A DNA stretch of 64,000 bases from Ferruginibacter sp. (GTDB taxonomy: Bacteria; Bacteroidota; Bacteroidia; Chitinophagales; Chitinophagaceae). The notes under the pieces are model-generated. The model worked only from the letters and a program-made list of their open reading frames with translations, had not been told where the DNA came from and ran no database searches. The translations under genes and the position numbers were made by a program. Positions 57,274 to 64,000 of this stretch are shown piece after piece; positions within the stretch are counted from its first letter, which is position 1, and the number at the start of each line of letters is the position of its first letter. The stretch lies in the NCBI GenBank assembly GCA_014379625.1, contig JACMLJ010000045.1, positions 124,001-188,000 of the forward strand, written 5' to 3'.

Positions 57274-58911
57274 TTATTCTGTAATTGTGATAGCACCGCC
57301 ATCTGCGCCGTTTTCAAATTTGGTAACCTGTGTTGCTTTTATAGTATCGGTATGCCTGATGCTGATCTCTTTGCTGCGTTCTCCGTATATATTAAACAGG
57401 AGTGCCGGTACATCGCTGTACTTTAAACCATCAATAGCAATACCGGTGCTATTTTCAATGTAAATAACCGGTTCCGTATTTTTATTTGATAAGGTTAAAT
57501 GTGTAAGCTCAATGCCTGCTGCTTCAATAATCTCTACGCCTTTGTCGGTATTTAAAACCACGTTGCTGATACGGATATTTTTTACGGCCATTTCCGGAAG
57601 TCCACGAATAAAGATGCCTTTTTTTGCGCCGTCACAAACAATACTGCTGATCTCAAAATTTTGGAACTGTGGGGTGGTTGCTGATACAACGGGGACTTCA
57701 ACTTTTTCACCTGGCTTTGGAGGTTTGGTGAAATAATACATGTCGAAGTAGATCGCCTCATCTACAATATCTTTCATAAAAATATCTTTGCAGTAAATCT
57801 TTTCTACCATACCTCCCCTGCCCCTGGCCGTTTTAAAACGAAGTCCCTTGTCGGTTCCTATAAAAGAGCAATTGTAAACAAAAATATTTTTTGCACCACC
57901 GCTCATTTCGCTGCCAATCACAAAACCACCATGTCCTTTATAAACCGTACTGTTCCGGACCACCACGTTTTCTGTAGGCTTTCCCCGTTTCCTTCCTTCT
58001 TCATCCTTGCCACTTTTTATACAGATACCATCATCGCCAACATCAAATATACACCCTTCAATCAACACATTTTTGCAACTCTCTACATCAACACCGTCGC
58101 CATTTTGCGCATACTCCGGATTTTTTACCAGCACATTTTTTATAGTCAGGTCTTCGCATTCTAAAGGATGAAGGTTCCAGGCCGGTGAGTTTTGGAATGT
58201 TACCCCTTCCAATAAAACTTTTTTGCAGTTGGTCAACACTACCAGGTTGGGTCGCAAATAATCTTTTATATTTTCATAATCCTTTAATGTTTTACCATTC
58301 TCAAAAACCCCGTTCAGTTTTTCTTCCTGTGCCTTTTTTGTTTTTTCTGATGGATACCAGGTTTTACCATCTGCGCTTACAAGACCGCCGGATGCTACTT
58401 TCTTTTTCCACTGGTTTTCCGTCAGCCTGTCTTTACCTACCATTCTCCAAACATCGCCATTGCCGTCAATGATGCCCCTCCCGGTAATGGCAACGTTTTC
58501 AAGATTTTCCCCGGATAAAGGGGATTGGTTCCTTGCAGAACGCCTGCCTTCATACGTGCCAACTACCAGTGCATATTGGTTGAAGTCGCTGCTAAATTGC
58601 AGGATGGCGGCGGATTTTACATGGAGGTTTACATTGCTTTTTAAAACGAGCGGACCTGTAAGCCATAAGCCTTCCGGAATCAATACAATACCACCACCTT
58701 TTTTGCTGCAGTCGGCAATTGCATTATTAATGCTTTTTGTATTAAGTGTAGTGCCATCAGCTATGGCCCCATAGGCTTTGATGTTGAATGTGTCTTTTTT
58801 AAATACAGGCAGCTTCGCCGTTGGAAGATTATTCCAGGAGTACTGTGCGGTTGCCTGGGCAACGGGCAATGCTGAAACAAAAAACAGCATAAAAGCTTTT
58901 ATGATTTTCAT
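57274..58911 (-). CDS. GH28 polygalacturonase
   Basis: This exported parallel beta-helix hydrolase (545 residues, signal peptide 1-23) cuts homogalacturonan or rhamnogalacturonan backbones. Helix entry is FNIKAYGAIADGTTLNTKSINNAIADC near 42. The catalytic aspartates are D272 in NGDGVDVESC and D293-D294 in DVGDDGICIKSG, the histidine is H327 in GHGGFVIGSEMSGG, and the substrate-binding pair is R358 and K360 in GLRFKTARGRGG. The 60-residue stretch at about 155-215 (KDRLTENQWKKKVASGG) is a family-typical insertion. It follows the esterase gene by 13 bases on the minus strand and is part of the SusC/SusD pectin cluster. Confidence 0.95.
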   Translation of the reverse strand: MKIIKAFMLFFVSALPVAQATAQYSWNNLPTAKLPVFKKDTFNIKAYGAIADGTTLNTKSINNAIADCSKKGGGIVLIPEGLWLTGPLVLKSNVNLHVKSAAILQFSSDFNQYALVVGTYEGRRSARNQSPLSGENLENVAITGRGIIDGNGDVWRMVGKDRLTENQWKKKVASGGLVSADGKTWYPSEKTKKAQEEKLNGVFENGKTLKDYENIKDYLRPNLVVLTNCKKVLLEGVTFQNSPAWNLHPLECEDLTIKNVLVKNPEYAQNGDGVDVESCKNVLIEGCIFDVGDDGICIKSGKDEEGRKRGKPTENVVVRNSTVYKGHGGFVIGSEMSGGAKNIFVYNCSFIGTDKGLRFKTARGRGGMVEKIYCKDIFMKDIVDEAIYFDMYYFTKPPKPGEKVEVPVVSATTPQFQNFEISSIVCDGAKKGIFIRGLPEMAVKNIRISNVVLNTDKGVEIIEAAGIELTHLTLSNKNTEPVIYIENSTGIAIDGLKYSDVPALLFNIYGERSKEISIRHTDTIKATQVTKFENGADGGAITITE

Positions 58912-58924
58912 TGTTTTATTTGAT

Positions 58925-59863
58925 TTATTTTGAAAGTATAGGTTCGATAAATTTCATTTCCTTTAACCAGGCTTCACAAAGGCTTTTCCACTGCTCAGTG
59001 GAACCGGGGTTATTGCTCAGGCCAATAGCATGGCCACCCTGGGGAAATACATGAAAGCTGGTGGAAATATTTTTATCCAGTAAAGCTTTGTAAAAAAGTA
59101 AACTGTTTATTGGCGACACGGTTTTATCATTAAAGGCATCCGCAATAAAACAGGGCGGCGTTGAAGCGCTGACCTGCAGTTCCATAGAATACCGGTCCAT
59201 TAAATTCTGCGAAGGATTATCACCCAGGAGATTAGTCTTGCTACCCTTATGTGCATTGCTACCCATGCTTATTACGGGCGATACAAGCACCATGAAGTTA
59301 GTATTGTAAGAAATGGTATCGAGATGGTCGTTTATGCGGGAAACATCTTCGGTCATGGTACCCATCATGGCTGCCAGATGACCACCAGCCGATGACCCCT
59401 GCACACCAATCTTATTTGGATTGATTTTCCATTTACCTGCATTTGCCCTTACCATTCGCATCGCCCTCTGTGCATCCTGCAACGGCCCCAGTTCTCTTTG
59501 TTGCAGATCCGGTGAAGTTGGTAAACGGTAGTTTACAACAAACGCACTCATGCCCATTGTATTGAACCATTTTGCCAATTGAAAACCGCCAAGATTGTAA
59601 GTCAGATGATGGTAACCGCCACCCGGAAATATTAGTATCGCAGTCCCATTGTTATCGTCTTTTGAAGGGAAGAAAGCATAAAAGCCCGGGATTGCAACCT
59701 GTATAGCGCGTTCGTTTACGGTGCTGTCATTTAAGCGCAGCCCCCTGGTATTCGGCATCTTATCCTTCGGCCAAAGGGGAATGAATTCCTGTGCTTTTAT
59801 ACCTGCTGTGAGAATAAAAACCCAGATTATCGATGGCAGCAAATATCTAATCACATTTTTCAT
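58925..59863 (-). CDS. Exported alpha/beta-hydrolase esterase (acetylesterase type)
   Basis: The ATG at 59861-59863 gives 312 residues with a signal peptide (MKNVIRYLLPSIIWVFILTAGI); a start nine codons upstream would add a needless leader. Motifs are TAILIFPGGGYHHLTYN near 74 (oxyanion-hole HGGG-like GGGY), FVVNYRLPTSPDLQQRELGPLQDAQRAMRMVR near 108, the nucleophile elbow GVQGSSAGGHLAA (S158), PPCFIADAFNDKTVSP (Asp), and FHVFPQGGHAIGL (His). This is the BD-FAE / acetyl-xylan-esterase-like pattern, and in a pectin PUL an acetyl esterase acting on acetylated pectin is likely. It is 13 bases before GH28. Confidence 0.88.
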   Translation of the reverse strand: MKNVIRYLLPSIIWVFILTAGIKAQEFIPLWPKDKMPNTRGLRLNDSTVNERAIQVAIPGFYAFFPSKDDNNGTAILIFPGGGYHHLTYNLGGFQLAKWFNTMGMSAFVVNYRLPTSPDLQQRELGPLQDAQRAMRMVRANAGKWKINPNKIGVQGSSAGGHLAAMMGTMTEDVSRINDHLDTISYNTNFMVLVSPVISMGSNAHKGSKTNLLGDNPSQNLMDRYSMELQVSASTPPCFIADAFNDKTVSPINSLLFYKALLDKNISTSFHVFPQGGHAIGLSNNPGSTEQWKSLCEAWLKEMKFIEPILSK

Positions 59864-60144
59864 TTTATTTAAAAACTGCAGGAACATCATTTAAATGGAT
59901 CGTTGTGTATCCTATCAAAATCTCCAAAGCCGGAATCGTTGATCAGTTACAAACGCGTACAGAAGATGCTGAATTTTGCAGCAATTCATTTACCCAATTC
60001 CACGATAAATTTATCGACAGCACCGTTAAAGTAATGGTGACAAATGGCTTTATACCTGCTGAATGAGATTATACCGGCTCCTGCAGCAATTACCTACGGA
60101 TAGAGTATTGAACAAAAAAAGTTTCAACAGCCTACTGCACCTCT

Positions 60145-61704
60145 TTAGAAACGCCACCTGGGATCGCCATTTGAACTGCGGCCGGGATAAGTAGCGTCTG
60201 CAATCTTAAAATTACCGGCTGCTGGATTCTCCCATAATTGCGCAGCGGGCCTTGTATAGGTAGTGACGTTTGGAAAATCATTACCACCTGACACAAAATC
60301 TGAGGTCCGGTAATTGTTGCTGGAACTAACGACAGTTGCAGCATTAGCACGGTAACCCCTGACCAACACATTTGCCGCGATATTTTTAGCCACTCCAAAA
60401 ATACAGTTGCTGATGGTAATGCCATTGCTGATGGTATTTGCAGAAGCCGAACTATAGTCAATATAATACCCATTTCCTGCGGGTACTTCATTAAAAGTGC
60501 AACTTTCAAAAAGCAGGGAAGTGGAATTTTGGACACTCGAGATCACTTTTTCTGCTTTGTAAATAGTACTCCTGGTAAACAAAATATTATCGACTTTGCA
60601 ACTGGCGACGCCCACTGTAAGTACGCCAAATCCGGCGATGCTGTCAACGATGGAATTATCAATAATAAAGTTGTTCACCGTAGTTGTACCAGACTGCAGG
60701 CGCAATACGCCCCTGAATATCTCCACCCGGCTGTTCATGAATTTTATTTTACCCACATTTGCGCTGTTGGTTGTGTTGAAAATATAACGCGAGCCATAAC
60801 TGTCGCTGTACATGTGCACGTCATTAAATTCAATGGAATCGATTGTTGCCCCGGCTGCAAAATTGAAGTTGTTGGTAAAGAAAATTTTAGCCTGTCCTGT
60901 AACCGACAAATCGGGGCCACTCATAATCACCAGTGATTTGTTGAAGCTGTAAGAAGCAGCAATGTTATAGATTTCACCTCTTTTCAGCAACACCGTGCTA
61001 CCGGAGGCTATCACCGGCAAGGTATCGGCGAGTACAGAAGGGCGCCCGGTAATCCCGGTTAAATCGATCACCGTACCGCTAAAGGGGGCCTTGGTATTAA
61101 AATCTACATAACCTCTTATATTTGTACCGCTATTCAGAAAAATGGTGTACTTCGTTGCGGCGGTTAGTCCGCTCACCACTTTAAATTCATTGGCAATATC
61201 TACGGCATTGAGGCTTACCTGTGCAACTACCGAGCTATCGGCTGTTTTAAGAATTTTGATGGAAGAAACAGGCGCTCCCTTTGTTATCCACCGTACACGC
61301 ACCGAGTTAAAAGTGATATCATCAATTGCAGGCATCTTTAAAATAGAAGACAAAGTGCGTATTGGCCCAAGCATCGACCAGCCCGAATTTCTTGTAGTAT
61401 CGGAAGCAACTGCGCTTACCTGCACCTGGTAAAGCTGGTTGAACAACAATTGCTTTACCACTGCAACATTGGTGTCTGTTAGGATGGATAAATCAATGGT
61501 GCGGAATGTATCGCGACTCAGTTGAAGCCGGTAGGATTTTGCCCCGGTCACTTTTAGCCAGGCGGCCACAATGGTATTGGAATCTGCCGACAATTGCCCG
61601 GAGATTACCGGCCTGAAAAGCCTGGGGGCCTCGCCCAACTCTTCGGTTTTTTTACAGGCAGCAAAGAGGCAAACGGCCAATACTACAAACAATATATTTT
61701 TCAT
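60145..61704 (-). CDS. DUF5123/DUF4957-type surface lipoprotein, SusE-position protein
   Basis: This 519-residue protein has a lipoprotein signal with C17 in LFAACKK. Two Fn3-like domains lie at about 25-220 (SYRLQLSRDTFRTIDL, SVRVRWITKGAPVSSIKI, AATKYTIFLNSG). The rest (230-519) is a right-handed beta-helix with the usual N and S turns (FINSRVEIFRGVLRLQSG-type, NNFIIDNSIVDSIAGFGV, GITISNCIFGVAKNI) matching DUF5123/DUF4957, proteins found directly after SusD in Bacteroidota pectin PULs. A surface glycan-binding role is likely; lyase activity is not excluded. The start lies 28 bases after the susD stop. Confidence 0.85.
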   Translation of the reverse strand: MKNILFVVLAVCLFAACKKTEELGEAPRLFRPVISGQLSADSNTIVAAWLKVTGAKSYRLQLSRDTFRTIDLSILTDTNVAVVKQLLFNQLYQVQVSAVASDTTRNSGWSMLGPIRTLSSILKMPAIDDITFNSVRVRWITKGAPVSSIKILKTADSSVVAQVSLNAVDIANEFKVVSGLTAATKYTIFLNSGTNIRGYVDFNTKAPFSGTVIDLTGITGRPSVLADTLPVIASGSTVLLKRGEIYNIAASYSFNKSLVIMSGPDLSVTGQAKIFFTNNFNFAAGATIDSIEFNDVHMYSDSYGSRYIFNTTNSANVGKIKFMNSRVEIFRGVLRLQSGTTTVNNFIIDNSIVDSIAGFGVLTVGVASCKVDNILFTRSTIYKAEKVISSVQNSTSLLFESCTFNEVPAGNGYYIDYSSASANTISNGITISNCIFGVAKNIAANVLVRGYRANAATVVSSSNNYRTSDFVSGGNDFPNVTTYTRPAAQLWENPAAGNFKIADATYPGRSSNGDPRWRF

Positions 61705-61732
61705 GAAGATTTTTTTTTGCTGAATAACTTAA

Positions 61733-63541
61733 TTAATAACCATATTGGTTTCGCAGTGTACCCAAACTATTGGCCACAACTGATGTGTGTAACGGCAGTA
61801 TATACCTCACCGGGCTTGTACCACTGTTGTCTGTGTAGCCCCTCCATTGCCACAACGTATAGTTTGCCGGCCCATTGGTAGTGGTATTCCATAGGTTGCG
61901 TAACCAGTTTATCTTCATATCATATTCAGGAGGAACAGGGCCCGTTACTTTGTAAAAACGGTTCAGGAAGGTCAACGTTTTATCTGGATTGCGTTTGGCA
62001 TACTGGTAATCCGCAAGATTGGCGGAAGTTCCTACACCGGCAATCGCGTCCTGCCCCAGTTGGTTTAACCTGTCCTTCGTTTGTGCTATTTTTTTGCCGT
62101 ACAGGTTCCATCTTTCCAGGTCAAATTTGCGTAAAAACTCACCACCAAATTCCCAGGCACGTTCGTTAACAATAGCATCGAAGAAAGCTGCTTTACCACC
62201 AGATACGGAAGCCACGTAGGCATCTACCTTATCGGCCCATAAGGCAGGGCTGAAGGCACGCTGGCGCACTTTTTTCAAGGCGTCTGTAGCGACTGCACCA
62301 GGACCGCCATTGATTTCATTCTCAGTTTCCGCCAGCATCAGTAATATGTCTGAATAGCGCATCAGGGGCCAGTTTATACCGGTACCTTTTGCCGAAGAAG
62401 GCCCCAATGGTGATGGCACTAACATGCGGTTCCATTTAGCAATATTGATAGAAGTAGGAGAAGTAGACACCTGGGCAAGGGTATCGTTATAAGATACAAC
62501 GGAGGTGGTTACAGGCAGGCGCAAATCGGTGGTATCAAAGGAGTGGTAAAAACTGGGCGTTACCGTCATTTGTATCGTAGTGGCGCCAAATGAATGAAAC
62601 AACCGGCCATTGGTAACACCAATTCCAACTACCCAACCCACATCGCCAAACCCGGGCGAAAAGGCCACTTCAAAAAGTACATCCTCATTTACAGGCTTTA
62701 GATATTTATTCTCATTCATAAACACTTTGGCGTAATCGCCCAGGGGCCTCGGTTTCAGTTCTATCAACCGCTTACAATAGGTATTGGCAATTTTATAATA
62801 GTCCAGGTAATCCGCCTTGCGTTGCATGGTCAGGTCGGGGTACAGCCAATAACCGCCACGCATCAGCGAAAGCCGCGCAATCATCCCAATAACAAATTCC
62901 CTGTTGATGCGCTCGATGCCAAAATCTAACTGGTCGGCCCACCGCATTTTGGGTTCAATCTCTTTGAGGTCATTGATCAAAAAAGTAAGTATGGTGTCCC
63001 TGCTGGTTCTGGGCAGGTAAAAATCATCGCCTGCGCGGGATGGCTTTTTACTAAAAGGAATATCGCCCCAATGATTCATCAGGATATAGTACCAATAAGC
63101 ACGGAGGGTTTTTACTTCGCCCAGCAGGTTAAGGTAGACGGGGCTTTCGGGATCTTTCGCCAAAGAAATATTGGTCAATCCTTCTTCACATTCATTGGCC
63201 CGGTTAATGGCATTATAAGCGTTATTCCAAACGGTTAATAAATCCCCGTTAGCGTTAGTAGCTTCAAACGACCAGATATCGCGCCGGGCGCCATCAGGGG
63301 CAGAGGCGACACCCCCAACTTCCACATCGGTGTTACCGGCAAAGTTGGTAGAAAGGCGGGAGGTAAAAGCATCCTGGTTAAACAAAGCATACACCATGTT
63401 GACCGTCGTTTTTGCATCTTCTTCTGTACCAAACACATATTCCTGTGGGAACTTGGAGGGCGAATCGGAGACGAGGTATTTTTTGCACGACACGAACAGC
63501 AGGGATGCAACCGCGATTGTAGTATATAATAAGCGTTTCAT
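61733..63541 (-). CDS. SusD/RagB-family outer-membrane glycan-binding lipoprotein
   Basis: The ATG at 63539-63541 gives 602 residues with a lipoprotein signal (LLFVSC, lipid cysteine C19); an ATG seven codons upstream is less likely. It has the family's helical N-terminal region (FGTEEDAKTTVNMVYALFNQD near 37, AYNAINRANECEEGLTNI, GEVKTLRAYWYYILMNHWGDIPFS near 139), the VFEVAFSPGFGDVGW-type region, and the C-terminal MRYSDILLMLAETENEINGG, WADKVDAYVASVSGG and AIVNERAWEFGGEFLRKFDLERW near 470. It binds oligosaccharides at the surface and acts as a lid on SusC. It lies 25 bases after SusC and heads the pectin set, so pectic fragments are the probable ligand. Confidence 0.93.
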   Translation of the reverse strand: MKRLLYTTIAVASLLFVSCKKYLVSDSPSKFPQEYVFGTEEDAKTTVNMVYALFNQDAFTSRLSTNFAGNTDVEVGGVASAPDGARRDIWSFEATNANGDLLTVWNNAYNAINRANECEEGLTNISLAKDPESPVYLNLLGEVKTLRAYWYYILMNHWGDIPFSKKPSRAGDDFYLPRTSRDTILTFLINDLKEIEPKMRWADQLDFGIERINREFVIGMIARLSLMRGGYWLYPDLTMQRKADYLDYYKIANTYCKRLIELKPRPLGDYAKVFMNENKYLKPVNEDVLFEVAFSPGFGDVGWVVGIGVTNGRLFHSFGATTIQMTVTPSFYHSFDTTDLRLPVTTSVVSYNDTLAQVSTSPTSINIAKWNRMLVPSPLGPSSAKGTGINWPLMRYSDILLMLAETENEINGGPGAVATDALKKVRQRAFSPALWADKVDAYVASVSGGKAAFFDAIVNERAWEFGGEFLRKFDLERWNLYGKKIAQTKDRLNQLGQDAIAGVGTSANLADYQYAKRNPDKTLTFLNRFYKVTGPVPPEYDMKINWLRNLWNTTTNGPANYTLWQWRGYTDNSGTSPVRYILPLHTSVVANSLGTLRNQYGY

Positions 63542-63566
63542 CGTTTTTCTAAATTTTAGCAATTGA

Positions 63567-64000
63567 TTAAAAGTTTACATTTACGCCAACAGTATAGTTG
63601 CGGCTCTTTGGAAAAGCTGAATAGTCGACACCAGGGGTTAACTGGCTGTAGCCACTATTCCGCGTTGTACTTACTTCCGGATCATAGCCACTGTAGTTGG
63701 TCCATACAAAGGCATTGTAAACAGTAGCATAAATTCTTGCGTTCGTCATAAACACATTCTTTATCAGGTGCTTTGGCAACGAATATCCCACGGAAAGCGT
63801 ATTTAAGCGAAGAAATGAGCCATCCTCCACAGCCCAGGAGTGAAACCAGGGGGCTTGTGGACCCATTGAAAACGGCGTCCAAATTTTAGGATCCGGGTTC
63901 AGCGCTGCCAATTCCTTAAGGTCAGTTACGAGCGCGCCGGCCTCGTTAATATAATGGAAACGGCTATCATAGTTCATCGTATTAAGCATGTTACCATAGG
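63567..64000 (-). CDS. SusC/RagA TonB-dependent transporter, C-terminal part only
   Basis: About 144 residues are visible; the rest lies beyond the right edge. The sequence shows the typical end of a SusC barrel: YGNMLNTMNYDSRF, SWAVEDGSFLRLNTLSVGYSLPKHLI, RIYATVYNAFVWTNYSGYDPEV, and the terminal SRNYTVGVNVNF with an aromatic last residue as expected for an outer-membrane barrel. It imports oligosaccharides across the outer membrane with SusD, encoded 25 bases further on. No start is assigned because the gene begins outside the window. Confidence 0.93.
   Translation of the reverse strand, partial: YGNMLNTMNYDSRFHYINEAGALVTDLKELAALNPDPKIWTPFSMGPQAPWFHSWAVEDGSFLRLNTLSVGYSLPKHLIKNVFMTNARIYATVYNAFVWTNYSGYDPEVSTTRNSGYSQLTPGVDYSAFPKSRNYTVGVNVNF

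Noticed and set aside
59864-60144. Short open stretches between the DUF5123-type gene and the esterase gene
   Set aside because: The frames are under 35 codons, conflict with one another and resemble nothing recognisable.

Overview
The window comes from a Bacteroidota bacterium, most plausibly a soil- or plant-associated member of the Chitinophagaceae or a near relative. The support is: SusC/SusD-type genes, an ECF sigma plus FecR/DUF4974 anti-sigma pair, two proteins ending in type IX secretion (T9SS) C-terminal domains, SDR-type uronate metabolism, AT-rich leaders without strong Shine-Dalgarno sites, and Bacteroidota-style interspersed palindromes. No rRNA, tRNA, phage, transposase or CRISPR array was recognised. 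Nearly every gene encodes an exported carbohydrate-active protein, so this is a polysaccharide-utilisation hotspot.

Layout. (1) 1-8.3 kb, minus strand: a GH5-like enzyme cut by the window edge, a GH3 with a PA14 insert, a GH2 beta-mannosidase and a GHL6-like hydrolase. This set suggests beta-mannan or glycan trimming. (2) 8.3-21.1 kb, minus strand: two GH92 alpha-mannosidases, an exported pyruvyl-transferase-family protein, a lyase-like toroid protein, a broken GH92 3' copy, a LamG protein with duplicated flanks and an unclassified TIM-barrel hydrolase. This is the least textbook part of the window. (3) 21.5-32.6 kb, minus strand: two T9SS cargo proteins (one a parallel beta-helix), a SusD fragment, FecR, a third GH92 and an ECF sigma factor. 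It looks like a decayed PUL that has lost its SusC. (4) 33.3-36.8 kb, plus strand: a lipoprotein with one CxxCH haem motif and an IclR regulator. (5) 36.9-43.1 kb, minus strand: a glucuronate operon (SSS transporter, UxaC, SDR reductase, RraA-like protein, UxuA). (6) 43.9-47.2 kb, minus strand: an M4 metalloprotease fused to a propeller. (7) 47.6-53.5 kb, plus strand: GH27, GH2 and a six-hairpin glycosidase, suited to galactose-containing side chains. (8) 54.1-64 kb, minus strand: a pectin PUL (SusC end, SusD, DUF5123-type lipoprotein, esterase, GH28, truncated GH127, PL10, CE8).

How it fits together (inference). The pectin PUL would de-esterify and cut homogalacturonan and import oligomers. 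The 47-53 kb genes would remove galactose side chains. The uronate operon would take glucuronate through fructuronate and mannonate to 2-keto-3-deoxygluconate under the neighbouring IclR. The GH92/GH5/GH2/GH3 genes address mannose-containing glycans.

The most unusual material is the block of poorly classified exported proteins at 12.9-21.1 kb and the traces of gene decay: a duplicated and frameshifted GH92 tail, a SusD fragment without SusC, and a truncated GH127 beside an orphan coding remnant. Several intergenic arrays of palindromes (35.4, 37.9 and 53.6 kb) are also notable. All functional calls rest on reading the sequence; no database search was run.
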